From Cylindrospermum stagnale PCC 7417 (GTDB lineage Bacteria; Cyanobacteriota; Cyanobacteriia; Cyanobacteriales; Nostocaceae), in NCBI RefSeq assembly GCF_000317535.1, contig NC_019757.1:1-64000 (forward strand): a stretch of 64,000 bases of DNA, read 5' to 3'. Each line of letters opens with the position of its first letter. Positions within the stretch are counted from its first letter, which is position 1. The notes under the pieces were generated by a model. It worked only from the letters and a program-made list of their open reading frames with translations, was not told the origin of the DNA and did not search any database. Shown here one piece after another: positions 8,478 to 17,533 of the stretch. The position numbers were made by a program, and so were the translations under genes.

Positions 8478-9311
8478 ATGAAATCAGCTAAAAAACTCGG
8501 ACTTTTTGTTTTTGGTATTACCAGTGGTGTTGTGAGTAGTGCTGTGACTACTAGTGCTTATATTCCAGCAGCGCAAGCAGAACCTATCATCACATATGTA
8601 AATCCTGTAGACCCTTCTGCTCCACAAGTGCCAGCAACACCAATAACCCCCAATCTACCAGGAGATCCCACATTAGATTCTAACTATTTTGTAGATCCTA
8701 GTAATCTTGTTGTCAATGGAGATTTTGAGGACGACCCTTTCATAGATGCAACTTCTGGCAAGCGCAATCCTTTCCTGACAGGATGGACTAATAATAGTTC
8801 GTTTTCTGCTGGTTCTTATAGCGATCGCCTAGACAATTATGCCAATACTGGTCTTTTGAGTCTACGTCTGGCTGCTACGCCTCAGAGTGGTGGTACTGCT
8901 TTTCTGTCACAGATTCTCGATACAGTTATTGATCAGGAATATCAACTGAGTTACTTCTTAGCTTCTGTAGAGGAAGCTCCTCGTCTCCAAAACCTATTTC
9001 AGACATTTGTAGGTGGCAACTTGATTGATACGAAAACAGATGTCTCCTTCCAACCTTTCACAAAATATGAATACACTTTTGTGGCGACATCAGCAACCAC
9101 AGAGTTAAAGTTTGGTAGCCAGGTTAGATATGACTATTTAAACTTGGATGATGTGAAGGTCAAGGCTGTGAAACCATCACACCTCAGCAGAATAGCAGAT
9201 GATGTGAGCGTCAAGCCTGTGCCTGAACCATCAACCTTTAGCGGAATAGCAGTTGTAGGGTTGATAGGAATGTGGCTGAAGAGAAAGCAACTAGTCCATA
9301 AAAATGGTTAA
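8478..9311 (+). CDS. Secreted PEP-CTERM domain protein
   Basis: The mature part (about 240 residues) is rich in Asn, Ser, Thr and Asp, with 'NLVVNGDFEDDPF' and later beta-rich segments resembling carbohydrate-binding-like jelly-roll domains. The C-terminus has the PEP-CTERM sorting signal: 'PVPEPSTFSG', a hydrophobic helix 'IAVVGLIGMWL' and the basic tail KRKQ. It is therefore predicted to be exported and processed by an exosortase. The ATG at 8478 is chosen because it opens a good signal peptide (MKSAKKLGLFVFGI) and has GGAGTGTAGGG just upstream. An upstream TTG at 8445 in frame adds only 11 unlikely residues. Function unknown. Confidence 0.75.
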   Translation: MKSAKKLGLFVFGITSGVVSSAVTTSAYIPAAQAEPIITYVNPVDPSAPQVPATPITPNLPGDPTLDSNYFVDPSNLVVNGDFEDDPFIDATSGKRNPFLTGWTNNSSFSAGSYSDRLDNYANTGLLSLRLAATPQSGGTAFLSQILDTVIDQEYQLSYFLASVEEAPRLQNLFQTFVGGNLIDTKTDVSFQPFTKYEYTFVATSATTELKFGSQVRYDYLNLDDVKVKAVKPSHLSRIADDVSVKPVPEPSTFSGIAVVGLIGMWLKRKQLVHKNG

Positions 9312-9491
9312 TAACTAATATCAGCCCTGTCAATGTCAGTTCAATTGTGAATTACTAGACGGGGCACATTTTTTTAAAACAAGTGGATTACTTTATTGCC
9401 AACTCACTCTCTAAAAGCATAAGAATTGTCATGGTTTGGAAGTCGAGTAAAACCCGTCAGGTATTGCGGTAAAGTACGTCATCATAAATTG

Positions 9492-10844
9492 TTACCCTAC
9501 AGCAATCCGTTGCATCGCTCCTGCCTTAATTTTCTCTGCCAGTGATCGTGACAATACTGATTCTGAAAAAGTAAAAGTAAAGAATATTTTACCCCCCAGC
9601 GTTGCTACACTTACAATCTTTATATTTTCAGAAGACTGAACTATTGGCCCATAGATTGCCTCTAGAGATAGTGAACCAAATTGCTGTGGTATATTTAAGC
9701 GACCTAGATTGGTAACACACAGATCCCCCTTTTGCGCCATTTGCTGATACACCATCTGTGGGTCGGGTTGGGTGGAGAGAAAAGCCTTAGTTGGTCGAAT
9801 ATACTGAAATATTTTTTCTGGCACTATCAAATCATTAATTTGGTGTTTGACTTCTTGTGCCAATCCCCAGAAGCTGGTTTCTGGCTTCAGAGTGTGCGAA
9901 GTGAATAAACCAGATATGTATAGACCAAAATCTTCCCCAATTGCTGGAACAAGGTAATTTCTCACATTACAGGGAGAGACACACTTGTGAATCGCATCTT
10001 CTGATGAATTCATCTCTTCTGCCATTGACAGGAGAAAGGCAGCACAGATAGCACCTTGAACGCTAGATTGCTTTTCAGAGCAGCGTGAAACAAGCATAGC
10101 AGTCTCCTCTGGAGAAAGGCACCAGTGAAGTATACTTGAGCGCTTGTTTCCTGAAATTGCTTCCTGGTCGCTGACACGATTCAAAACTATGTCTGCATCA
10201 GATACGCCGATTTTCTGCTGAGTTGGTGCTACTGCGGCAATAGCATTATGACTGATGTTGCCCTGAGAAAGGAAAATAAGTTCTTCCCAAGAGGGAAGTT
10301 CTGGCAATATCTCGCGAGTGGTGCCTGGAGTGCTAATCTCCAGTAGGATGTCCCGTAGTAGGTAGAGCGCCGATAAACCGTCGCCGATAGAGTGGTGACA
10401 GGTAATAATCAGTTCAGAAACAACCGCACCTTGGAGAAACACTACACGCAACAACGGTCCAGAGTTCCAAGAGAAAGGAAGTGACAGTTCAGCTTCAGCC
10501 TCCTGACACCAGTGCTCGTCTCCTTGTCGCTTAACTACTCGCAGTGGGATGTTGGCAACACCTTCTGATACAAATCGTGGCGGTTGACCATCTTCAGTCG
10601 CTATTCTCACAGCTAGTAAGGGATGCCGACGCTGAACCCAAGTTAAGGCATCTGTTAGCTGTTGGACAGTGATCGCCCCTCTGACACGCGCATTTAAAGT
10701 AAAATTAAACGACCATCTTTGGTCTAGCAGCCACCTAAGATGTTCGGACACTCCTAGTAATCGGTTCATTTCTAAATTTTTCCCTAGTTCAAATAGGTCA
10801 ATATGTCTGCCAGCTAGTAGCATGCCACGAGTCTGTGGAGACAT
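9492..10844 (-). CDS. Condensation/PapA-type acyltransferase
   Basis: A 450-residue stand-alone member of the chloramphenicol-acetyltransferase-like superfamily. The catalytic HHxxxDG motif is 'HHSIGDG' (His150, His151, Asp155, Gly156), and 'RRHPLLAVRI' is the usual substrate-channel segment. Such enzymes (PapA5, alcohol acyltransferases) transfer an acyl group from a carrier protein or CoA to a hydroxyl. It is the last gene of the minus-strand biosynthetic cluster. It may release the polyketide from the ACP or acylate the finished scaffold; both are inference, but note that the synthase has no thioesterase. An internal ATG (residue 26, start 10769) before 'NRLLGVSEHLRW' is a plausible alternative start. 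Confidence 0.8.
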   Translation of the reverse strand: MSPQTRGMLLAGRHIDLFELGKNLEMNRLLGVSEHLRWLLDQRWSFNFTLNARVRGAITVQQLTDALTWVQRRHPLLAVRIATEDGQPPRFVSEGVANIPLRVVKRQGDEHWCQEAEAELSLPFSWNSGPLLRVVFLQGAVVSELIITCHHSIGDGLSALYLLRDILLEISTPGTTREILPELPSWEELIFLSQGNISHNAIAAVAPTQQKIGVSDADIVLNRVSDQEAISGNKRSSILHWCLSPEETAMLVSRCSEKQSSVQGAICAAFLLSMAEEMNSSEDAIHKCVSPCNVRNYLVPAIGEDFGLYISGLFTSHTLKPETSFWGLAQEVKHQINDLIVPEKIFQYIRPTKAFLSTQPDPQMVYQQMAQKGDLCVTNLGRLNIPQQFGSLSLEAIYGPIVQSSENIKIVSVATLGGKIFFTFTFSESVLSRSLAEKIKAGAMQRIAVG

Positions 10845-10994
10845 AGCAGCGACAAGTGCAGCCGATGATTTTTGGAAGTCACCATATTTTCAGCCATCAG
10901 ATATCCGGAATACCCACATCAAAAGGACAATTCAAAGAATCAAACAACATGGGGTAGTTTTAGCGATTCAAGACATGCAAGAGGTCTAATGCCT

Positions 10995-11735
10995 CTACCA
11001 AGGAATTAAATTCCTCTCTTGGAAAAATTTACCTGTAGGACCACCATCTGGCAATGTTGCTACCCAGACTATCGAATCAACCCCTTCGTTAATTGTGTTG
11101 ATAGCATTGGGTCCACCCATATCAGTTTTAACCCAGCCTGGATTGACTGAATTCACCAAAATATTTGTGTTTTTTAAGGTATTAGCAAAGAGTATTGTGA
11201 GTGCATTCAGAGCAGTTTTTGAAACTCCATATATGGGAAATTGAGTAGAATTCATATTTGCTGATAATTGCCCATGTTTTGAAGATACATTCACAATTCG
11301 TCCATAATTATGAACTTGCATCAGCGGAATTAAGGTCTGGCTCAATTGCAATGATCCATAAACATTGGTTTCTATTGTTTGACGTAAAGTGTCAACCTTC
11401 ACGTTGAATATACTTCTATCTGGATTATCTAAATAATCTAAAAGAATGCCTGCATTATTCACCAGAATATCTAAATATCCAAATTCATTGCAAATAAATT
11501 CAGCCAGATGTTGAATACTATCTGTATTTGTTACATCAAGTGGGTAATATTTAACATCCAATTTCTCGGCTTGCAATTTCTCTGCTGCTGCTTGACCCTT
11601 GGCTTGATCGCGGCTGGTGAGAATGACCTTGATATCTTGTTGTGCCAGTTGGCGGCAAGTTTCAAACCCCAATCCGCGATTAGCACCCGTTACAACTGCT
11701 ATTTTTTTGATCCTAGTTACCTTTTGCATTGTCAT
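10995..11735 (-). CDS. Short-chain dehydrogenase/reductase (carbonyl-reductase type)
   Basis: NAD(P)-dependent oxidoreductase of 246 residues. It has the cofactor motif 'TGANRGLGFETC' and 'NNAG' (in 'LVNNAGILLDY'). The catalytic set is Ser in 'NVSSKHGQ' and Tyr-x-x-x-Lys in 'YGVSKTALN'. 'NPGWVKTDMGG' follows, typical of the carbonyl reductase group. It is clearly different from the ActIII-like reductase at 21323-22147. In the cluster it probably reduces a ketone or quinone late in tailoring. It is co-directional with its neighbours, 16 bases downstream of the hydrolase gene. Confidence 0.85.
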   Translation of the reverse strand: MTMQKVTRIKKIAVVTGANRGLGFETCRQLAQQDIKVILTSRDQAKGQAAAEKLQAEKLDVKYYPLDVTNTDSIQHLAEFICNEFGYLDILVNNAGILLDYLDNPDRSIFNVKVDTLRQTIETNVYGSLQLSQTLIPLMQVHNYGRIVNVSSKHGQLSANMNSTQFPIYGVSKTALNALTILFANTLKNTNILVNSVNPGWVKTDMGGPNAINTINEGVDSIVWVATLPDGGPTGKFFQERNLIPW

Positions 11736-11750
11736 ATTATATAGTCATAC

Positions 11751-12878
11751 TTAAACTGTGTTATTAGGGGCAAGCTGCGACCCCATCCAGTCGGTTATTA
11801 CTACTATGTACTGGTTGATTTGGTTCAGGCAAACATGAACCTCCTGTTCATAGATGAGCGCCTGGTGACGATCGCCCCATTTATGATTGAGAGCCTGAAT
11901 ACCGCCAATGGGAAAAATGTCGTCGAGAGTGCCGTGAATTGACAAAACATTGGTTTTGCAACCACCAGATAGATCCAGTGCCAGGCGCTCAAAAAGGTCA
12001 GGCATAGCAGTTTTTTCAGGTTCCATAAAGGCATACTGGAAATCTTCTTTGAGACGGCGCTTCATTTTCTCAAACGGTGTAATAGATGGTCCACCTGACA
12101 GATTGACAACTGCCTTGAATTTATGACCCAAATGTTTCGCTACCCGCAGAGCAATATAGCCGCCAAAGCTGACTCCGAAGAAACCAAGCCGCTTTTGATC
12201 AATGCGTGCGTCAGCAGACAAAGTATCAACAATACTGGCAATTACTTCTTCAAAATTTACAGGAATTGGAGAACGACCGAGATTGATTCCTTGCCCCGGT
12301 CCGTCGAACAAGAAAGCCGCAAATCCTCGGTTGACAAAATGTTCAGCGAAAGCAATAACCTCAACTTCCGTAACTGAATCAAGACCGTTGGAGAGAATTA
12401 CACAGGGTAAGGGTTGATGGGGGTCAACGTTGTCAGGTAATAGCAAATAGTAGGGAATTTCCACCCCGTTCCACTCGATTTTACCTGTATTCAGGGGGCG
12501 GACATTTTCGTCCCAGCTTTTGAGAAAGCAATCCTTGATGAGCTGTCGCAATACGGACTTATGGTTAGAATCGGCGAAATACATAAACTCCGCCCAGTGG
12601 TAGCAGCTAGTCGCACTGCGAAAGAGGAGACGCTGCCCCATTTTATAGGAGCAGGTTTCGGCTTGTGCAACATAGCGATCGCCAAGTTTAGACCAACCCT
12701 TCATCCAGTGTTCCCAAAACTCCGGGGTACTTATATCTGTGCAATCAGAGGGAAAATCACCCAGAGCGATCGCTAAATCGCCCCACTGGGATTGCCAAAA
12801 CAGAAGACGCGGCAGAAAATACCGACAAGCCAAATATATTTCTTCTGGTACACTCAATGGCATAGAAGCAGGATTCAT
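11751..12878 (-). CDS. Alpha/beta hydrolase, FrsA/DUF1100-like
   Basis: A 375-residue hydrolase with an N-terminal helical region (about 1-135) and an alpha/beta-hydrolase core. The nucleophile is Ser237 in 'GVSFGG'. The likely acid is Asp319 or Asp320 in 'HGTLDDIFPI', and the base is His348 in 'EQEVHVC'. 'FLFDGPGQG' is typical of the FrsA-like group. That group includes enzymes that cut carbon-carbon bonds in diketone-type substrates and the fungal polyketide-shortening hydrolase Ayg1. By analogy it might trim or release a polyketide; this is inference. Its ATG lies 3 bases after the stop of the didomain cyclase gene, so the two are very likely co-translated. Confidence 0.8.
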   Translation of the reverse strand: MNPASMPLSVPEEIYLACRYFLPRLLFWQSQWGDLAIALGDFPSDCTDISTPEFWEHWMKGWSKLGDRYVAQAETCSYKMGQRLLFRSATSCYHWAEFMYFADSNHKSVLRQLIKDCFLKSWDENVRPLNTGKIEWNGVEIPYYLLLPDNVDPHQPLPCVILSNGLDSVTEVEVIAFAEHFVNRGFAAFLFDGPGQGINLGRSPIPVNFEEVIASIVDTLSADARIDQKRLGFFGVSFGGYIALRVAKHLGHKFKAVVNLSGGPSITPFEKMKRRLKEDFQYAFMEPEKTAMPDLFERLALDLSGGCKTNVLSIHGTLDDIFPIGGIQALNHKWGDRHQALIYEQEVHVCLNQINQYIVVITDWMGSQLAPNNTV

Positions 12879-12881
12879 GGG

Positions 12882-13841
12882 CTATTTCTTCCCAGCTAAA
12901 CGACGTTCACAAGCTTCGATGGTAGTTAGAGAGTTTTTTTCCAGGGCATGATGGAGCCGTTGTTTGTAGAATGCTATGTCACCCTCTCCGAATAAATTGC
13001 GGCAGGCATTCGGCTCAATTTGGAACTCGTGGCGGGCAAAAACCGCCGTTCCACCAGGTATACTGTTGAGCTTCCAACAACCAGTATGTCTGCTCATCAC
13101 TGGAGGCGGTTCTGGCTGAAAATACTCAATTGTCAGGAGATCTCGGCGACACCGACGGATGCTGCGAATGCGCTCACTACCATAGGCTGTTTTCACCTCC
13201 ATAATGAATTCCTGATTGCTGCCGTCATCGTAAAGCATATCCACAGCCTGACAATGGGGAAGAAGCAAAGACCAGTTGGCAGCATCAGCCAGAAGAGTGT
13301 AAATGTCTGCCCCCGGAAAGGGCAGAACGCGACTTGATTCAAAGGACAAAGAAAGTTCATCCTCCTGCTGGTCTTTCCCTTCCACTATGCTTTTAATCGC
13401 GATCATTTCCGAACCGCCGTTGCGCTCGATGAAATTGATCATGAAATCGACGGCTGCTTCTGGTGTAGTTACGCCCGCTACTAAACCAGTTACGTCTTCC
13501 TTGACTACAAAGCTACGCTCAACAAAGAGCAGACTTCCACCACTGTCAAGGGGCACAACCCGCCAGCGCCCTTGCATATCGGTCAACAGTGGCATGGGTA
13601 CGGGTAGGTAGAAATCAACTCCATTGATCTGGGGCAAAAACGTCCGGTGCGTGTCCCATATCATTTCTCTGCCATTTTCCTGGGCAGTAATGCGAACCAG
13701 TTGGTAATCGTTACCTTTTTCCAGAACTTCCGTTCTGACGCAAGTCTCAAACAGATCAGGCCATTGGGAGGTGTCGGAGATAATTTGATAAACAGCCTCT
13801 ACCGGGGCATGGCAGATGATCGAATGAAATGTATTTTTCAT
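12882..13841 (-). CDS. Didomain polyketide aromatase/cyclase (SRPBCC fold)
   Basis: A 319-residue protein made of two SRPBCC/START-like domains, at about 1-155 and 165-310. This is the size and layout of the didomain aromatase/cyclases of bacterial type II polyketide pathways, which set the first ring and dehydrate it. Signatures in the first half are 'APVEAVYQIISDTSQWPDL', 'ENGREMIWDTHR' and 'MQGRWRV'. The second half repeats the pattern with 'FPGADIYTLLADAANWSLL' and 'GCWKLNSIPGGTAVF'. It lies 14 bases downstream of a single-domain relative. It is predicted to act in the cytoplasm on an ACP-bound poly-beta-ketone. Confidence 0.85.
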   Translation of the reverse strand: MKNTFHSIICHAPVEAVYQIISDTSQWPDLFETCVRTEVLEKGNDYQLVRITAQENGREMIWDTHRTFLPQINGVDFYLPVPMPLLTDMQGRWRVVPLDSGGSLLFVERSFVVKEDVTGLVAGVTTPEAAVDFMINFIERNGGSEMIAIKSIVEGKDQQEDELSLSFESSRVLPFPGADIYTLLADAANWSLLLPHCQAVDMLYDDGSNQEFIMEVKTAYGSERIRSIRRCRRDLLTIEYFQPEPPPVMSRHTGCWKLNSIPGGTAVFARHEFQIEPNACRNLFGEGDIAFYKQRLHHALEKNSLTTIEACERRLAGKK

Positions 13842-13855
13842 TATTTGTTTTCCTG

Positions 13856-14329
13856 CTAGTTATTCTGTTCTGCTAGTTTTTTGATCGAGTTGAGTTCTTT
13901 GAGGCTGTTGCGGTGGATTGCTTGCATCATAAAATCAACCGCTTCATCAGGTGTGTTAACACCATCTACTAAACCGCTCACCTCTTCCTTCACCTGAAAA
14001 TTGTGTTCGAGGGAAAGCAGACTTCCCCCCTCTGCCATCGATATCACCCGCCAGCGACCTTGCATAGATTGAAGTAGGGACATTGGCGGGTTTGTTTCAA
14101 AATTAATGCCGTAAATCTCCTCTAATAAAACCCGGTGAGAAACCCACTGCATTTCCACACCGTTTACTTCCGCAGTCACGCGGATGACTTCGTAGCCTTC
14201 ACTTTTTTCCAGGGATTCGACGTTGATACATGGCTCAAAAATGTCGGGCCATCGCACACTGTTGGAAATGATTCCATAAACAGCATTAGCTGGAGCGTGG
14301 CAGAAGATAGAATGTATTGTTGCCTTCAC
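13856..14329 (-). CDS. Monodomain polyketide aromatase/cyclase (SRPBCC fold)
   Basis: A 157-residue single SRPBCC domain, clearly paralogous to the first half of its neighbour at 12882-13841. Both share 'AP..AVY.IIS', 'WPD(I/L)FE.C', 'MQGRWRV' and the 'VDFM' tail. Monodomain enzymes of this type act as first- or second-ring cyclases in aromatic polyketide assembly. The pair probably arose by tandem duplication and divergence, with a separate role for each copy. Its start lies 11 bases after the stop of the acyl-CoA ligase gene, in the same operon-like array. Confidence 0.85.
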   Translation of the reverse strand: MKATIHSIFCHAPANAVYGIISNSVRWPDIFEPCINVESLEKSEGYEVIRVTAEVNGVEMQWVSHRVLLEEIYGINFETNPPMSLLQSMQGRWRVISMAEGGSLLSLEHNFQVKEEVSGLVDGVNTPDEAVDFMMQAIHRNSLKELNSIKKLAEQNN

Positions 14330-14339
14330 GATTTTGCTC

Positions 14340-15887
14340 TTAATTTACAGAAAATTTGATCACGTTTTCAGGTTTGATGAAGGGAAGAATATCCCGCTTC
14401 GCAATTTTGCCATTTTGGTTTTTGGGCAAAGGTTCAGGGGATATGTAAAGAAAATTAGGCCATTTTTCAGGGCTAAACATGTTACGGAAGCTTTCAGATA
14501 AAGCATCTCTCAGAGCAACAGGGTCGCCTTGTCCGCTGATTGTATAGATGCAGACCACGGGATATTCGATTGCTGTTTCTGATGATGACCAACTGACAAG
14601 CACTGCCTCCTCAACACCTGGAATTTGGTAAAGAAGATGTTCGATCTCGCTAGGATAAATTTTGTAACCATTTGGTGTGAGAACGGTTTCAGCTTCTCGT
14701 CCTTTGAGAACAAGATAGCCTTCGCTGGAAAACATTCCGAAGTCACCTGTGTGAAACCATTCACCAACTGACTCAATAATATTTTTTGGGAAGTTGCAAT
14801 AACCTGCCATCACCCCTAAACTATGAACGACAATCTCACCGATTTCATTAGGGGGCAACTTATTACCACTCGGATCGAAAACAGCGACATCAACCGTATC
14901 ATCTGGTCGTCCAATGCAATGTACATACTGAGCGTAAATTTCGGCTTTGTGATCTTCCTCCGTCAGCCAGCAGAAAGGTCCGAAAGTTTCACTCAAACCA
15001 TAGCCTTGAATCCATTCACAAGGCATTAGTTTCCGCCCTTTTTCTAGGTCTTTTACGGGCAATGGTGCAGCACCATAAGCAACAATTTCTAGGCTACTCA
15101 AATCTGCTTTGACTGTGCGTGAATCTTCAAGGAAATTTTTCATAGAGACTGGGCGCATCATAATATGAGTTAGCCGATGCTGTTGAATCTGTGGTGCCCA
15201 ATCTGCAACATCTGGACTGTTGGGAAAAAATAGAGTAGCGTTATGTGCCAGGGACCCCAAGGAATTAATAATCCCGGTGGTATTGCTCATTAGCCCTGAC
15301 ATCATTATGTGTGCGTCAGAGTGGAACTTCAGGGTCGTAGATACCTTGAGAACGCGCAGGGCGATAAGTCTTTCTTGAAGACTGATAGCTTTTGGCTTGC
15401 CCGTGGTGCCGCTAGTAAAGAGAACTAAGAAATTTTCAACTGGATTGGGGTCTTCGACGATAATATTGGTATTTGTTTTATCTATTATCTCGATTTGAGT
15501 CCGGTCAATTTCAACAAGATTAACACCTGATATCCGCGATTTTTCCAGCGTTATATCTGTTTTTTTGAGGTAAATAATATGTTCTGGTTGGGCGATTTCA
15601 AGAATATTAAGCCATTCGTTAAAAGCAGCTTCTTTGAGATTGTAAGGAATCAGAACTTGAATGCCAATAGCACTGGCAGCGAGAAAAAAGAAAACTGCAT
15701 ATTCATCGTGATCTGCAATCATCAAAACGCGCTGTCCAGGTATTACACCTTTGTCCCGTAGAAAATTGACCATTGCCGCGATGCGATCGCGAACATCTTG
15801 ATAGGTGTAGATTTGTTTTGAAGTGACAAATGCGGGTTTTTTCCAGATTGATTCATCTGAACAGTTGAGAAATGATAAAATTTTCAT
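14340..15887 (-). CDS. AMP-forming acyl-CoA/acyl-ACP ligase
   Basis: Adenylate-forming enzyme of 515 residues. It has the P-loop-like 'LFTSGTTGKPKA', 'GLSETFGPF', 'WFHTGDFGMF' and the C-terminal 'KGREAETVLTPNGYKIYP', with the catalytic lysine in 'LPKNQNGKIAKRDIL'. The order matches 4-coumarate/medium-chain acyl-CoA ligases rather than an NRPS adenylation domain, and no carrier domain is attached. In this cluster it may load a carboxylic-acid starter onto CoA or the synthase ACP, or activate an acyl group for the acyltransferase at 9492. The substrate cannot be read from the sequence by eye. Confidence 0.85.
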   Translation of the reverse strand: MKILSFLNCSDESIWKKPAFVTSKQIYTYQDVRDRIAAMVNFLRDKGVIPGQRVLMIADHDEYAVFFFLAASAIGIQVLIPYNLKEAAFNEWLNILEIAQPEHIIYLKKTDITLEKSRISGVNLVEIDRTQIEIIDKTNTNIIVEDPNPVENFLVLFTSGTTGKPKAISLQERLIALRVLKVSTTLKFHSDAHIMMSGLMSNTTGIINSLGSLAHNATLFFPNSPDVADWAPQIQQHRLTHIMMRPVSMKNFLEDSRTVKADLSSLEIVAYGAAPLPVKDLEKGRKLMPCEWIQGYGLSETFGPFCWLTEEDHKAEIYAQYVHCIGRPDDTVDVAVFDPSGNKLPPNEIGEIVVHSLGVMAGYCNFPKNIIESVGEWFHTGDFGMFSSEGYLVLKGREAETVLTPNGYKIYPSEIEHLLYQIPGVEEAVLVSWSSSETAIEYPVVCIYTISGQGDPVALRDALSESFRNMFSPEKWPNFLYISPEPLPKNQNGKIAKRDILPFIKPENVIKFSVN

Positions 15888-15932
15888 GGCAAAACTGTTA
15901 TAGCCGAGCTAATTTTCGCTGCTGATCAACTA

Positions 15933-17381
15933 CTAGGAAACTTGGCGTGCTTTTTGTTCCATTCTCCAAACAACTACTGCCAATGCAGCCGCAATACCAA
16001 GGATTAGTGCTGCAAAATTAAAAGTGCCTTTAACCCCATAGATCAAGGCTTCAGGTGAGGCTGCTGTGACATTAGCATTTTGTTCTAAGTTGGCACTTCT
16101 GAGCGTCAAAGCTGCAAAAATAGCGCCCATCAAGGGTAAAGCTATTGTCTGACCTAATGTGCGCGATAGTGATAATAACCCAGAAGCAATTCCTAGTCTT
16201 TCTTTGGGTACACTGCCCATAATGGCGCTATTGTTGGGTGACTGAAACATGCCAAAACCAATACCTAATGGTGCAATCCAGGCAATATAGACTAAATCTT
16301 TCAACTGGGCATCAAAGGTACTCATTAGCAGACAACTACAGAACATTAAAACTAATCCTATTAAACTAATTATCCGAGAACCAAAACGGTCAGACATTGC
16401 TCCAGAAAATGGGGCAACGATTCCCGTTAAAACTGGGGAAACTGCTAATAGTAAGCCAATCTTTTGGGCGGGATAGTACAAGACTAGTTGAAAGAAAAAT
16501 GGGAGAATAAAGATTATGCCGCTAATAGCAAAAAACACTAAAACTCCCATCAATAAGCTGAGGCTAAATTCCCAATTTTCAAACATCCTTAAATCGAGCA
16601 TTGGCTGATTTATGCGAGCTTCAAGGAATAAAAAAGCCGCAAAACTTAGTACTGCAATAGCAAGCAGGGTTAGAGTTTTAATACTGGTAAAGCTTTCAAT
16701 CTGCCCCTGTGTCATGCTGAGGGTGAAACTAAGGAGAGATATCGTAATGGTTGCCGAACCCAAAGCGTCAAATTGTTGGGTACGATTGGCGATTGCCTCC
16801 TGCGGTACAAACCGAACAATAATAAAACTTGCAAATATGCCGAAGGGTATGTTTACCAAGAAGATCAAACGCCAGCCAGCGATCGCAATTAGCAGCCCTC
16901 CCAATGTCGGACCTAGGCAGATTCCTAGGGAGACAATGGCACTAATTATGCCTAGGGTCTTTCCGCGTTCCGATGGGGGGAAAACTTCTGTGGCGATCGC
17001 TACGGTTAGGGCGGCTATAAACAAACCTCCTAGTCCTTGAAGTGTCCGAAACGCAATCAGCCACTCTACACTAGGAGCAAGTCCGCACAGCAAGGAGGCG
17101 ATTGTAAACAGAATTAGACCCCAGAGGTATAACAGTTTTTTGCCAAACATATCACCCAACCTTGCCGCACCGAGTACCAACGCTGTGACCACAAGCAGAT
17201 AACTAACTACTACCCATTGGATAGTCGCAAAGGTCGTATGGAGCGTGTTAACAAGAGTAGGCAAGGCGAGATTGACGATGCTGCCATCTAGGGTGAACAT
17301 TAGTAAGCCCAGCCCAACTCCTAGCAGCGCCCACCATTTTTGCGTGGCGGAAGTTTCTTCAGGAGGAACATTAAATGTCAT
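15933..17381 (-). CDS. MFS drug-efflux permease, DHA2 (EmrB/QacA) type
   Basis: A 482-residue inner-membrane protein with about 14 hydrophobic segments. It has the DHA2 signatures 'MFTLDGSIVNLALPTL' in helix 1 and 'GLGGLFIAAL' and 'LGICLGPTLGGLL' (motif C) in the middle. 'RLGDMFGKK' matches motif A. Members export small toxic molecules by proton antiport. Its position in the middle of the biosynthetic array suggests export of, and self-protection against, the cluster product. Confidence 0.88.
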   Translation of the reverse strand: MTFNVPPEETSATQKWWALLGVGLGLLMFTLDGSIVNLALPTLVNTLHTTFATIQWVVVSYLLVVTALVLGAARLGDMFGKKLLYLWGLILFTIASLLCGLAPSVEWLIAFRTLQGLGGLFIAALTVAIATEVFPPSERGKTLGIISAIVSLGICLGPTLGGLLIAIAGWRLIFLVNIPFGIFASFIIVRFVPQEAIANRTQQFDALGSATITISLLSFTLSMTQGQIESFTSIKTLTLLAIAVLSFAAFLFLEARINQPMLDLRMFENWEFSLSLLMGVLVFFAISGIIFILPFFFQLVLYYPAQKIGLLLAVSPVLTGIVAPFSGAMSDRFGSRIISLIGLVLMFCSCLLMSTFDAQLKDLVYIAWIAPLGIGFGMFQSPNNSAIMGSVPKERLGIASGLLSLSRTLGQTIALPLMGAIFAALTLRSANLEQNANVTAASPEALIYGVKGTFNFAALILGIAAALAVVVWRMEQKARQVS

Positions 17382-17533
17382 TGGACTATTTTTGATAGAT
17401 GACTTAGATATGCAGTCCTATTTGATTTGTGAACTTGCTGGTAGGCAATAGGCAATAAAATTTTTCACGAATGATTTAGGAGTGCTATAGAAGTGAGGTA
17501 AAGACTAATGAACTCCCAAAATGAAAAGATATT

